Source: an uncultured Bacteroidota bacterium (GTDB lineage Bacteria; Bacteroidota; Ignavibacteria; UBA10030; UBA8401). From it: a stretch of DNA of 54,075 bases. Within the stretch, counting starts at the first letter, position 1. Each line of letters starts with the position of its first letter. The notes beneath the pieces were generated by a model. That model was not told the DNA's origin. It did no database searches and saw nothing but the letters and a program-made list of their open reading frames with translations. Below are positions 26,957 to 38,775 of the stretch, piece by piece. The stretch lies in the NCBI GenBank assembly GCA_937920105.1, contig CALETH010000057.1, forward strand, positions 1 through 54,075, in the 5' to 3' direction. The translations under genes were made by a program, and so were the position numbers.

Positions 26957-27028
26957 GCCCGTCCCGCTTTAGCGGGATTATCGGGCATCCAGAAAAATAG
27001 ATTCCCGCTAAAAACATGTGGGAATGAC
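26952..27028. repeat. Dispersed two-hairpin repeat, GTCATTCC family (77 bp variant)
   Basis: Left end GTCATGCCCGTCCCGC, nested stem, GGGCATCC, then AGATTCCCGCTAAAAA and GTGGGAATGAC. Its left end overlaps the ATG of the YVTN-like gene (minus strand reads GGGCATGAC). Confidence 0.88.
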
Positions 27029-27040
27029 GGTAACTGCAAG

Positions 27041-28027
27041 TTATTTTCTTCCCAATTTTTTCCACAATTCTTTTACAAGTTCTTCAATACCTTCTCCGGT
27101 TACTGCGGAAATATAATGAATAGGAATTCCTTTTTTAAATTTTATGGATTTCAATTTTTTTTGCAATTCTTCATCAGCAATATCTAATTTTGTTAAAGCA
27201 ATAACCGTTGGTCTTTTTGGTAAATCCTTATTGAATTCCTTTAATTCTTTGGTAAGAGTTGCAAAATCTTCAAGAATGGTTTCGCTGGTACAATCTATCA
27301 AATATAATAATACGGATGTTCGTTCTATGTGTTTGAGAAATTGTATTCCGAGACCTTTTCCTTCGTGAGCACCTTCAATCAATCCCGGAATATCTGCAAC
27401 AACAAAACTTTTTTCTTCTGCGTAATACACCATTCCTAAATTGGGAACTAATGTGGTGAAAGGGTAATCTGCAATTTTTGGTTTTGCTGCAGAAATTTTT
27501 GAAATGAGTGTAGATTTTCCTGCGTTAGGAAATCCAACTAAAGCAACATCAGCCAATAATTTTAATTCTAATTCTAAATGAAATTCTTGTCCGGGTTCTC
27601 CGGGAGTGCAAATTCGTGGTGCTTGATTGGTTGACGTGGCAAACTCAGAATTTCCTTTTCCACCTTTTCCACCTTTTGCAATGATAATTTCTTCTTTATC
27701 ATTGGTGAGGTCTGCAAGAATTTCTCCGGTTTCTGTATTTTTAATTATTGTTCCGCAGGGAACTTTTATGATAAGAGATTCTGCAGAACGTCCTTCTTTA
27801 TTAGAACCTTCTCCAAGGTTACCATCATTTGCAATACATTTTTTTTTGTATCGAAAATCTAAAAGTGTATTAAGTTGTATATCTGCACGAAAAATAATAT
27901 CACCGCCTTTTCCGCCATTGCCACCATCAGGTCCACCTTTTGGCACAAATTTTTCTCTTCGCCAGTGAATAATGCCGTTACCGCCTTTTCCGGAACGCAC
28001 GTAAATTTTTGCTGAGTCTATAAACAT
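27041..28027 (-). CDS. obg: GTPase Obg/CgtA
   Basis: A 328-residue Obg GTPase involved in 50S ribosome maturation and stress control. The glycine-rich Obg fold is at 1-157 (RSGKGGNGIIHWRREKFVP, PDGGNGGKGGDI), and the G domain carries GFPNAGKST, DIPGLIEGAHEGKGLG, ALTKLD and ISAVTGEGI. It ends with the G domain and has no OCT extension, normal for many bacteria. Dispersed repeats flank it on both sides. Confidence 0.97.
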   Translation of the reverse strand: MFIDSAKIYVRSGKGGNGIIHWRREKFVPKGGPDGGNGGKGGDIIFRADIQLNTLLDFRYKKKCIANDGNLGEGSNKEGRSAESLIIKVPCGTIIKNTETGEILADLTNDKEEIIIAKGGKGGKGNSEFATSTNQAPRICTPGEPGQEFHLELELKLLADVALVGFPNAGKSTLISKISAAKPKIADYPFTTLVPNLGMVYYAEEKSFVVADIPGLIEGAHEGKGLGIQFLKHIERTSVLLYLIDCTSETILEDFATLTKELKEFNKDLPKRPTVIALTKLDIADEELQKKLKSIKFKKGIPIHYISAVTGEGIEELVKELWKKLGRK

Positions 28028-28044
28028 AATTCTACCTAATAAAT

Positions 28045-28138
28045 GTCATTCCTGCCTGTCCCGATTTATCGGGGCGAAAGCAGGAATCTATGTTATTGAA
28101 AGTTGTATGGATTCCCGCTAAAAACGTGCGGGAATGAC
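28045..28138. repeat. Dispersed two-hairpin repeat, GTCATTCC family (94 bp)
   Basis: GTCATTCCTGCCTGTCCC with nested stem and GCAGGAATC on the left, TGGATTCCCGCTAAAA and GTGCGGGAATGAC on the right. It fills the gap between the 375-residue unknown gene and obg. Confidence 0.92.
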
Positions 28139-28148
28139 AATCAAAAAA

Positions 28149-29276
28149 TTACATTCTTTGCACAAACCACGCTTGAAGAATGTTGATGAAAAGAATTGCC
28201 TCTTTTGTAAAAGGGTCTATATTATTCATTGTAAAAAAATGGTCAAGAGTAAGGGAAGCATCTTTCCAAGTTTGAACTGCAGTAATTTCACGAATGAGTG
28301 TTTGATATAATTCGTCATCTTTTCTAAAAACATTTTTAATAATGGCATTTTTATCTTTTTCAGAAAAACTACTTTCTAAAGAAGAATTATTGTGTAGAGA
28401 AAATTTTACTGATGTTTTTTCTATTTTTTCAAATGGTTCTTGTTCAAAAGAAATTTCTTTGTGGTAAAATTCTTTTTCTTCCATTATAATAGTTGATGAT
28501 TTTTTTTCAAACGATTTTTCTACAATTTCTAACAATGTTGAAAAAGTAATTTCTTTTCCTTGTGGTGTTGCACGATGATTAGTGAGTTGTTGAACAATAT
28601 TTTTCATCTCTCTATCATCAAAAAAATACATCAATGCACGTGTTGGAATACTTTCTTGCATTGGAAGATTATAATGTGAACGAATAAATTTAACACAATC
28701 AAATAATGGCTTTGTCGTTTCTGCAAGTTTGTGAGCAGAGTATTCCTTTGTTATTTCGTATTCTATTTTATGGAGAATAATGGCGATTTCTTCTTTTTGT
28801 AATTCAGTTTTATTTTTTGTGAACATGAACTTGAGAAGAATTTCTCCAAAATATTTGTAATCATAACAATAACGGATTTTTTGCTGTAACTCTTCTCGTG
28901 AAATAATAGTACTATGTTCACACAAAAAACTCGTTAAAGTCCAAATCGGTCTGCATAAGTAATTGAAAAGAAACGGGACGCATTTTTCTACCACTACATC
29001 AAAATTTGGTTTTGAAAAAAGAAAATTTTTTATCAACACCTCATCAAGTTGTTGCTGCAAAATTTCCGTTTCGTACGTATTGTAATGAAATCGAGATTGC
29101 TCTTGTTCTCTAATTCGCTCTTGAAATCTCCAAAATTCTACTTCGGCTTTTAAAAATGTTTTTACATTCGTAGGAATTTCTGCTGAGAGAATTGTTTGTA
29201 GTGAAACAGAATTTTTATCGTTAATAGTACGATGAAAAATATATTCAGAAAGTTTTTCGGCTTCGAGTTCTAACAT
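28149..29276 (-). CDS. Hypothetical protein, 375 aa
   Basis: Not recognised. A predicted soluble, mostly helical protein with no signal peptide or membrane helix. It contains a long charged N-terminal helix (FWRFQERIREQEQSRFHY), a middle with several cysteines (VEKCVPF, YLCRPIW, RYCYDYKYFG) and an acidic Ser/Glu/Lys-rich linker (260-310) before a C-terminal helical part (FTKEAILFINILQAWF). It lies between obg and the TPR giant on the same strand, and base composition matches its neighbours. A real gene by length and codon pattern; no function offered. Confidence 0.7.
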   Translation of the reverse strand: MLELEAEKLSEYIFHRTINDKNSVSLQTILSAEIPTNVKTFLKAEVEFWRFQERIREQEQSRFHYNTYETEILQQQLDEVLIKNFLFSKPNFDVVVEKCVPFLFNYLCRPIWTLTSFLCEHSTIISREELQQKIRYCYDYKYFGEILLKFMFTKNKTELQKEEIAIILHKIEYEITKEYSAHKLAETTKPLFDCVKFIRSHYNLPMQESIPTRALMYFFDDREMKNIVQQLTNHRATPQGKEITFSTLLEIVEKSFEKKSSTIIMEEKEFYHKEISFEQEPFEKIEKTSVKFSLHNNSSLESSFSEKDKNAIIKNVFRKDDELYQTLIREITAVQTWKDASLTLDHFFTMNNIDPFTKEAILFINILQAWFVQRM

Positions 29277-29288
29277 ATTTTATTTTAA

Positions 29289-29354
29289 AGGAATGGATTT
29301 TCATCCATTCCTACGAAAGAATTATATATTGTAGGGACGGTTGCAAAACCGTCC
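29289..29354. repeat. Two adjacent intergenic hairpins
   Basis: AGGAATGGAT/ATCCATTCCT (29289-29312) and GGACGGTT/AACCGTCC (29335-29354, preceded by TGTAG). They separate the TPR gene from the 375-residue gene. The second belongs to the TGTAGGGA...TCC hairpin family also seen near 15899 and 38709. No T-run in the minus direction. Confidence 0.8.
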
Positions 29355-29367
29355 TATAAAAAATATT

Positions 29368-33059
<3,692 letters not shown>

Positions 33060-33063
<4 letters not shown>

Positions 33064-33728
33064 AATTCCCCTCGTTTTTCCCAACGCTGTTGAAACCAAT
33101 GTCCAAAAAATCCTAAAGCCATAATACTTAAAAAAAGAACAGAAGTTTTCCATGAAATTGCATCTTCTAAAGATTTTGCTCCAAGAGTATTAGCAAAAGT
33201 GTACGCATAAATCCATGCTTTAATTCCTAAACCGAGAGCCGTTGAAATAATGAATCGCAAAAATGGAATACGTGCTAACCCAGCACCATAATTAATAAAT
33301 CCATGTGGAGAACTTGGTGCTACACGAAGTGCAAGTAACGTAGAAAAAGAAGAATGTTTAGTTAAAAATTTTGTAATTTTGTGTGAACGAAATTTTTCAC
33401 TCCACGGAGAACCAATGTATCGTGCTGTAATGTAGCCGGCAGCACTTCCAAGAATACTTCCAGAAACAATAATAATGACAGCAGAAATTGGTGGGTAGAG
33501 TGGAAGAACAACAAAAAAAAATATCGAACCCGGTAATGCGTACACCCAAGCAATAGTCATAGAAAGAATAATGATAACCGGTGTCCACGGATTGTTACGG
33601 AATTGATGTATTTTTTCAGTGGAAATAATGTTGGAAAATCCCAACACAAAATAGAGCAATAAAAAGAGGAGAAGAATACCAGCAACAATATATGAATGTT
33701 TTTTTTGTAACGATGCAATTTCGGACAT
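33060..33728 (-). CDS. TVP38/TMEM64-family (VTT domain) membrane protein
   Basis: A 222-residue inner-membrane protein with about six helices. The VTT/SNARE-associated region shows ALPGSIFFFVVLPLYPP, GSILGSAAGYITARYIG and LRVAPSSPHGFINYGAGLARI, the typical re-entrant and charged motif of TVP38/DedA relatives. The family is implicated in lipid flipping and envelope homeostasis; substrate unknown. Its stop overlaps the TPR gene start. Confidence 0.87.
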
Positions 33729-33794
33729 TGGAAAAGAAAATGAAAATTAGTAGATTGTTCAATATACTAAACTTTTTTACGAGAAGGAAAAATT

Positions 33795-34163
33795 ATGCTT
33801 CCACAAATTATGTATTATTTGCATTATGGAATTATGCTGGGGATTGTTATAACCAGTGCGTTGATGTTTTTGAAAAAAGGAGCAGAAATAGAAGTAAAGA
33901 AGAAAATTGCAAAATATTTTCTTGCATTTACACATTCACAATTTTTAATTGGTATGATATATTTTTTTATGAGAATGCAAGAAGGTGCACATCTCAATCA
34001 CATGAAAATTGGAATAAAAATTTTATTACTTATAGAATTAATTATAGTTGCCACAATCTATAAGAAAAAATTAGGTGGGGAAAAACCAGTTTCACCAGTT
34101 TTTTTACTTATCATTCTTATTAATGTGTTTGCAATAATTGCTATGGTATTTTTGTGGAAGTAA
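33795..34163 (+). CDS. Small four-helix membrane protein, unknown function
   Basis: A 122-residue integral membrane protein with four predicted helices (YYLHYGIMLGIVITSALMF, AFTHSQFLIGMIYFFM, IGIKILLLIELIIVATIY, VFLLIILINVFAIIAMVFL). Histidines lie in the first two loops (HYG, THSQ, HLNHMK). A GAGAAGG site precedes the ATG. I do not recognise the family; conserved small membrane proteins of this size are common in Bacteroidota. Confidence 0.7.
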   Translation: MLPQIMYYLHYGIMLGIVITSALMFLKKGAEIEVKKKIAKYFLAFTHSQFLIGMIYFFMRMQEGAHLNHMKIGIKILLLIELIIVATIYKKKLGGEKPVSPVFLLIILINVFAIIAMVFLWK

Positions 34164-34181
34164 AATAGGTATTGCTGACAG

Positions 34182-34216
34182 TGTCATTGCGAGGGCGCGA
34201 AGCGACCGAAGCAATC
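34182..34216. repeat. Dispersed intergenic repeat, GTCATTGCGAG...CGAAGCAATC family
   Basis: tGTCATTGCGAGGGCGCGA followed by AGCGACCGAAGCAATC. The second copy, between the feoA genes at 6384-6422, shares both ends. Confidence 0.75.
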
Positions 34217-34267
34217 CCATCTCTACTTATTTATCAATATCGTAAAATAAATACAATTATAAATAAA

Positions 34268-34301
34268 AAAGACTACAAAAATTACAACTTTTGTAGTCTT
34301 T
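34268..34301. terminator. Bidirectional terminator between convergent genes
   Basis: AAAGACTACAAAA pairs with the complementary TTTTGTAGTCTTT and has A and T runs on either side. It is related to the GATTACAAAAGTTTT palindromes. Confidence 0.88.
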
Positions 34302-34323
34302 CTTTATTTATAACACAATAGAA

Positions 34324-34659
34324 TTATTTTGTTTCAGATTCTTTTTTTTCAGATTCCATTTTTTTGGATTCTTTTTTTCCATGTTTGTGTTTTTTCATGT
34401 CATGTTTTCCATGTTTACAATCTTTGCATTCTTTACCTTCTTTGCAATTTTTACATTCTTTACCTTCTTTACAATCTTTGCATCCTTTGCAATCTTTACA
34501 TCCTTTTCCCTCATTGCAATTTTTGCATTCTTTTCCTTCTTTACAATCCTTGCATTCTTCTTTTACGGTGGTTTCTTTTTCTTGAGAGAATGATTTTGCG
34601 AAAGTGGAAACACTGAAGAATAACGATAGTGCTAATGCACCAATAATGAAATTTTTCAT
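34324..34659 (-). CDS. Secreted Cys/Lys-rich CxxC-repeat protein, possible metal binder
   Basis: A 111-residue protein with a signal peptide (KNFIIGALALSLFFSVSTFA). The mature part has twelve cysteines in six CxxC pairs (36/39, 45/48, 54/57, 60/63, 69/72, 78/81), spaced by nine residues except once by six, in a repeating CKDCKEGKE unit. A His/Lys segment follows (HGKHDMKKHKHGKK), then a Glu/Ser/Lys tail. There are no other aromatic or hydrophobic core residues, so it is probably unfolded without metal. The design suggests binding of several metal ions outside the cytoplasm, like a periplasmic metallothionein analogue, but I recognise no family. AAGGAG precedes the start and a terminator follows. 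Confidence 0.8.
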   Translation of the reverse strand: MKNFIIGALALSLFFSVSTFAKSFSQEKETTVKEECKDCKEGKECKNCNEGKGCKDCKGCKDCKEGKECKNCKEGKECKDCKHGKHDMKKHKHGKKESKKMESEKKESETK

Positions 34660-34809
34660 ACAACAAGCTCCTTAAAAATTGTTAATAAAAATAATTATTT
34701 AGACTCAAAATAATACATAATATTTTTTTGAAAAACAACGAATAAAAATATTCATTTTACAAGACATTTTTGTATATTGAAAGCAATTTATTATCAATAG
34801 AAAAACATT
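34660..34809. promoter_or_regulatory. Divergent promoter region
   Basis: A 150-bp AT-rich gap between the divergent Cys-rich gene and the epimerase gene. No clear operator palindrome is seen. TTTTTGTATATTG just before the epimerase gene could be a promoter -10 region. Confidence 0.35.
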
Positions 34810-35739
34810 ATGAACATCCTCATTACCGGCGGAGCAGGATTTATCGGCTCAAACATTGCCGATGCGTTTATCACTGCTGGACATTCTGTAAGTATTCTTG
34901 ATAATCTTTCCAGCGGAAAAAAAGAAAACATTCCTACCAAAGCAAAATTTTTTGAAATGGATTTACAAGACCCATTTGTAGAAAAAATTTTTACATCAGA
35001 AAAAATTGATGTCATCTGTCATCAAGCAGCACAGATGGATGTACGAAAATCCGTTGCAGACCCAGTATATGATGCTTGTGTGAACATTCTTGGAATGCTT
35101 AATCTTTTTGAATGTGGAAGAAAGCATGGAGTAAAAAAAATATTATTTGCTTCTACTGGTGGAGCAATTTATGGTGAGCAGGATTATTTTCCTGCAGATG
35201 AAAATCATCCAACGCGTCCGCTTTCACCGTATGGAATTACAAAACTATCTACTGAAAAATATCTTTTTTATTACAACGCAGTGTATGGAATGCAATACGT
35301 CATTCTTCGTTATGCCAATGTGTTCGGACCACGCCAAAGTCCGCATGGCGAAGCAGGAGTGGTAGCAATTTTTACGGATAAAATGTTGAAAGGCGAAAAG
35401 CCAATTATTAATGGAGATGGAAAACAAACTCGCGATTTTATTTTTGTGAGTGATGTTGTGCAAGCAAATCTTCTTGCACTCAACTATTCGAAATCTGATA
35501 TTTTTAATATTGGAACAGGAATAGAAAATGATGTCAATACACTTTTTCATCATCTCAATAAATTTACGGGAGCAAATTGTAAAGAAGAACACGCACCGGC
35601 AAAAGCAGGAGAGCAACTTCGCAGTGTTATAGATTACACCAAAGCAAAAAAACTTCTCGGATGGCAACCAAAAATTTCTTTTGAAAATGGATTACAACAA
35701 ACTGTAGAATTTTTTAAAAAGAAACTTAACCATGAATAA
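34810..35739 (+). CDS. NAD-dependent sugar epimerase/dehydratase (GalE-like extended SDR)
   Basis: A 309-residue extended short-chain dehydrogenase. NAD-binding TGGAGFIGSN (6-15), DNLSSGKKEN, HQAAQMDVRKS, STGGAIYGE and the catalytic Tyr141-x3-Lys145 (SPYGITK) are all present, followed by RYANVFGPRQSPHGEAGVVAIF. The pattern fits UDP-glucose/UDP-N-acetylglucosamine 4-epimerases or related dTDP-sugar enzymes. It is not next to other sugar genes; a second paralogue lies at 52784. Exact substrate open. Confidence 0.9.
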   Translation: MNILITGGAGFIGSNIADAFITAGHSVSILDNLSSGKKENIPTKAKFFEMDLQDPFVEKIFTSEKIDVICHQAAQMDVRKSVADPVYDACVNILGMLNLFECGRKHGVKKILFASTGGAIYGEQDYFPADENHPTRPLSPYGITKLSTEKYLFYYNAVYGMQYVILRYANVFGPRQSPHGEAGVVAIFTDKMLKGEKPIINGDGKQTRDFIFVSDVVQANLLALNYSKSDIFNIGTGIENDVNTLFHHLNKFTGANCKEEHAPAKAGEQLRSVIDYTKAKKLLGWQPKISFENGLQQTVEFFKKKLNHE

Positions 35740-35790
35740 AGGATTTTTAAGATGAATATTTTATAATTTATCCTTTATCCTTCACAAACA

Positions 35791-36723
35791 ATGTCTCAAA
35801 ACTTACTAGAAAAAATCCTACATCAAGAACGCCGTTCCATCGCAAGAGCAATTTCTTTAATAGAAAATAATGCACCAACAGCAGAAAATCTTCTTGCAGA
35901 AATTTACCCACACACGGGAAATGCCTATCGCATTGGCATTACCGGACCGCCAGGTGCAGGAAAAAGCACACTCACCAGCAAACTCGCATTACACTATCGT
36001 ACACAAAATTTAAAAGTCGGGATTATTGCTGTAGACCCAACAAGTCCATTCACCGGCGGAGCATTATTGGGAGACCGTGTTCGCATGCTTGATGTAGAAA
36101 TGAATGATGGAGTATTTATTCGCAGTATGGCATCACGAGGAAGTTTGGGTGGATTAGCAAAAAAAACAATCGAAGCCGCTGATATATTAGATGCCAGTGG
36201 TGTTGATATAATTTTATTTGAAACCGTTGGTGTTGGGCAATCGGAATTAGATATTGCCGGGGCAGCAGATACTACTGTTGTTGTACTCGTTCCTGAATCC
36301 GGAGATAGCATTCAAGCGATGAAAGCCGGTTTAATGGAAATTGCCGATTTTTTTGTGCTGAACAAAGCAGACCGTCCCGGAGCAGAGCAAGCCGTCATGT
36401 CCATCAAAACAATTTTGGGATTTCGTCCGCATGATGAAAAAAGTTGGCTGCCCGATGTTCTAAAATCTGTAGCAAGCAAAGGAGAGGGAATTGAGCAGAT
36501 TGCAGAAATGCTCACCAAACATAAAACATATCTTGAGCAAAGCAATAATTTTAAAGTACGACGTTTGCAAAGGATAAAAAATCGTATTCAAGAATTAATT
36601 TCTGAACAATTACATAGTAACTTTTGGAATGCAGAAAGAATTGCTATATTAGAAAAGGAAGTTAATGATTTATTATCATACAAAAAAAATCCCTATCAAG
36701 TAGCCAAAGAATTATTGAAATAG
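35791..36723 (+). CDS. meaB: MeaB/ArgK-type GTPase chaperone of a B12-dependent acyl-CoA mutase
   Basis: A 310-residue G3E-family GTPase with ITGPPGAGKST (50-60), DPTSPFTGGALLGDRVRM, FIRSMASRGSLGGLA, FETVGVGQSE and NKAD. MeaB loads and protects adenosylcobalamin in methylmalonyl-CoA-type mutases. It lies directly upstream of the mutase alpha subunit, separated by 73 bp that hold half a dispersed repeat. Its start follows a TTTATCCTTTATCC leader with no clear ribosome site. Confidence 0.95.
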   Translation: MSQNLLEKILHQERRSIARAISLIENNAPTAENLLAEIYPHTGNAYRIGITGPPGAGKSTLTSKLALHYRTQNLKVGIIAVDPTSPFTGGALLGDRVRMLDVEMNDGVFIRSMASRGSLGGLAKKTIEAADILDASGVDIILFETVGVGQSELDIAGAADTTVVVLVPESGDSIQAMKAGLMEIADFFVLNKADRPGAEQAVMSIKTILGFRPHDEKSWLPDVLKSVASKGEGIEQIAEMLTKHKTYLEQSNNFKVRRLQRIKNRIQELISEQLHSNFWNAERIAILEKEVNDLLSYKKNPYQVAKELLK

Positions 36724-36728
36724 AGATT

Positions 36729-36755
36729 GTCATTCCTGCGAAAGCAGGAATCCAG
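36729..36755. repeat. Half copy of the GTCATTCC dispersed repeat
   Basis: Only the left hairpin (GTCATTCCTGCG...GCAGGAATCCAG) is present, between meaB and the mutase gene. The same half unit occurs at 42960-42986. Confidence 0.85.
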
Positions 36756-36796
36756 AAAAAGCATTTTATAAATTTTTTTCACGAAAGAAAACTATC

Positions 36797-38437
36797 ATGA
36801 CCACACTTCAACACTACAAAACCAAAGCAGCACAATCCGGAAAAATCCGCAATGTGAAATTTACCACTGTGAGTGATGAGCCAATCGAAATGCTCTACAC
36901 GCCAGAAGATGTCGAAAACATCAACTATCTTTCGGATATTGGATTTCCCGGAGAATTTCCTTACACACGCGGAATCCACCATACAATGTACCGCAGTAAA
37001 TTGTGGACGATGCGTCAATTTGCCGGATTTGGAACTCCCGAAGATACCAACCAACGCTTCAAATATCTTCTTGAACACGGTCAAACTGGACTTTCCACAG
37101 CATTTGATTTGCCAACATTGATGGGACGTGATGCTGACGACCCGCTTTCCGAAGGAGAAGTTGGTATTTGCGGAGTTGCTGTCAGTTCACTTGCTGATAT
37201 GGAAATTCTTTTTAAAGGAATTCCGTTGGATAAAGTTTCTACTTCTATGACCATCAACGCTCCCGCCGCAATGATATTGGCATTCTACATTGCCGTTGCA
37301 GAAAAACAAGGTGTCTCTCCACAAAAACTTCGCGGAACAATCCAAAATGATATTTTAAAAGAATACATTGCTCAAAAAGAATGGATTTATCCGCCAACAC
37401 CATCCATGAGAATTATAACGGATATGTTTCAATACTGTACGAAAGAACTTCAACAATTTAATCCTATCTCCATTAGTGGCTATCACATACGAGAAGCCGG
37501 TTCAACCTCCGTACAGGAGTTAGCATTCACACTTGCTGATGGTTTTGCTTATGTGGAAGCAGGAATCTCTGCCGGTTTAGATGTGGATGAATTTGTTCCA
37601 CGGCTTTCATTTTTCTTTAATTCTCATTTAGATTTTTTTGAAGAAATTGCAAAATTCCGTGCAGCCAGAAGAATCTGGGCAAAGAGAATGAAAAATAAAT
37701 ACGGAGCAAAAAATCCAAAATCTTGGACACTTCGTTTTCATACACAAACAGCCGGTTGCACACTGACCGCACAGCAGCCGGAAAATAATATTATCCGAAC
37801 TGCATTTCAAGCACTTGCTGGAGTGTTAGGAGGAACGCAATCATTACATACCAATTCCATGGATGAAACATTAGCATTGCCTTCCGAAAAAGCCGTAAAA
37901 ATTGCACTACGCACACAACAAATTATTGCTGATGAAATTGGTGTAAGCAACACTATTGACCCATTGGGTGGAAGTTATTTTGTAGAAGCACTCACCACAA
38001 AAATGGAACAAGAAGCCGAACAATATTTTGAAAAAATTGATTCTCTCGGCGGAGTAATTGCTGCCATTGAACAAGGATTTTTCCAACGAGAAATTGCTGA
38101 AGCCGCCTATCGTTACCAAAGTGAAGTAGATAAAAAAGAAAAAATTATTGTTGGCGTGAACGAATACATTGAAGAAGAAGAAAAAATAGAAATTCCAATA
38201 CTCTCTGTTTCTCCAGAAGTAGAAAGAGTGCAGAAAAAACGTCTTGCAGAATTAAAACAAAGTCGCAACAATGAAGAAGTAGAACGAACATTATCAGAAT
38301 TACAACAAGCCGCAGAAGATGGCTCAAACTTAATGCCGTACCTATTAAACGCAACACGTGCGTACGCAACATTAGGTGAGATGTGTAATATTTTGGTAGA
38401 ACCATTTGGTGTGTATGAAGAGCCAGCAGTGTTTTAG
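36797..38437 (+). CDS. Acyl-CoA mutase large (alpha) subunit, methylmalonyl-CoA mutase family
   Basis: A 546-residue substrate-binding subunit of a B12-dependent acyl-CoA mutase: TMYRSKLWTMRQFAGFGT (63-80), GLSTAFDLPTLMGRD, DKVSTSMTINAPAA, PPTPSMRIITDMFQY, GYHIREAGSTSVQELAFTLADG, TAGCTLTAQQPENNIIRT and SLHTNSMDETLALPS. No B12-binding DxHxxG domain is attached, so a separate small subunit is needed; none is in this window. Phe75 stands where methylmalonyl-CoA mutases usually have the substrate-contacting Tyr (RQYAG), so isobutyryl- or another acyl-CoA is possible. It follows meaB on the same strand. Confidence 0.93.
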   Translation: MTTLQHYKTKAAQSGKIRNVKFTTVSDEPIEMLYTPEDVENINYLSDIGFPGEFPYTRGIHHTMYRSKLWTMRQFAGFGTPEDTNQRFKYLLEHGQTGLSTAFDLPTLMGRDADDPLSEGEVGICGVAVSSLADMEILFKGIPLDKVSTSMTINAPAAMILAFYIAVAEKQGVSPQKLRGTIQNDILKEYIAQKEWIYPPTPSMRIITDMFQYCTKELQQFNPISISGYHIREAGSTSVQELAFTLADGFAYVEAGISAGLDVDEFVPRLSFFFNSHLDFFEEIAKFRAARRIWAKRMKNKYGAKNPKSWTLRFHTQTAGCTLTAQQPENNIIRTAFQALAGVLGGTQSLHTNSMDETLALPSEKAVKIALRTQQIIADEIGVSNTIDPLGGSYFVEALTTKMEQEAEQYFEKIDSLGGVIAAIEQGFFQREIAEAAYRYQSEVDKKEKIIVGVNEYIEEEEKIEIPILSVSPEVERVQKKRLAELKQSRNNEEVERTLSELQQAAEDGSNLMPYLLNATRAYATLGEMCNILVEPFGVYEEPAVF

Positions 38438-38503
38438 ACCATGATTTTCAAGATTTTTTAGATTATCCAAGAAAAAAACTTTGCGACTTTGCGTGAGAAA
38501 AAA

Positions 38504-38689
38504 ATGAAAACGATACTTACACTTTTACAAAACAGTCAAACCGAACAACTACCAGTTACCATTTATTTCCGAAGTGGAAGTTGCAAAGGCATTGTTACTC
38601 GAATTGATGAAGAAACCGTAGAACTTCGCAACGAGAAGCAACGAATATGTATTTTGTTAGTTCATATTGATGCTGTTGTTGTAGAGTAG
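38504..38689 (+). CDS. Small Hfq/Sm-like beta-barrel protein (candidate)
   Basis: A 61-residue protein with a short N-terminal helix (KTILTLLQNSQTEQ) followed by LPVTIYFRSGSCKGIVTRID, EETVELRNE and ending VHIDAVVVE. This tracks Hfq: the PVxIYLxNGxxLxGxIxxxD block of Sm1, a V-x-L-x-N strand, and a terminal H-x-I-x-x-V-V as in the Hfq YKHAISTVVP motif. The Hfq Tyr-Lys before His is Leu-Val here and several RNA-contact residues are changed. It could be a divergent Hfq or another LSm/SH3-like small barrel. ATG 38504 is preferred over a TTG at 38489 that lies in a dispersed leader sequence. A terminator follows. Confidence 0.6.
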   Translation: MKTILTLLQNSQTEQLPVTIYFRSGSCKGIVTRIDEETVELRNEKQRICILLVHIDAVVVE

Positions 38690-38708
38690 TTTTTTACCAA
38701 TGTTTTGT

Positions 38709-38736
38709 AGGGATGGATACAAATCCATCCCTTTTT
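38709..38736 (+). terminator. Terminator after the Hfq-like gene
   Basis: A 10-bp stem AGGGATGGAT/ATCCATCCCT is followed by TTTT and an AT-rich tail; the preceding TGTAG matches the hairpins at 15899 and 29335. Confidence 0.85.
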
Positions 38737-38742
38737 ATTTTT

Positions 38743-38775
38743 AGACTACAAAAGTTTTTAAAACTTTTGTAGTCT
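38743..38775. repeat. Perfect palindrome, GA(T/C)TACAAAAGTTTT family
   Basis: AGACTACAAAAGTTTT, one T, then the exact complement: a 16-bp stem. The C in GACTAC is matched by a compensating G on the other arm, unlike the GATTAC copies. Confidence 0.9.

Noticed and set aside
34420..34565. 27-bp tandem repeat as a minisatellite or CRISPR
   Set aside because: It encodes the CxxC repeat of the secreted protein in frame, with no spacer sequences.
36797..38437. Mutase gene as truncated because it lacks the B12 domain
   Set aside because: Stand-alone alpha subunits of this length are normal in the family; the small subunit is usually a separate gene.
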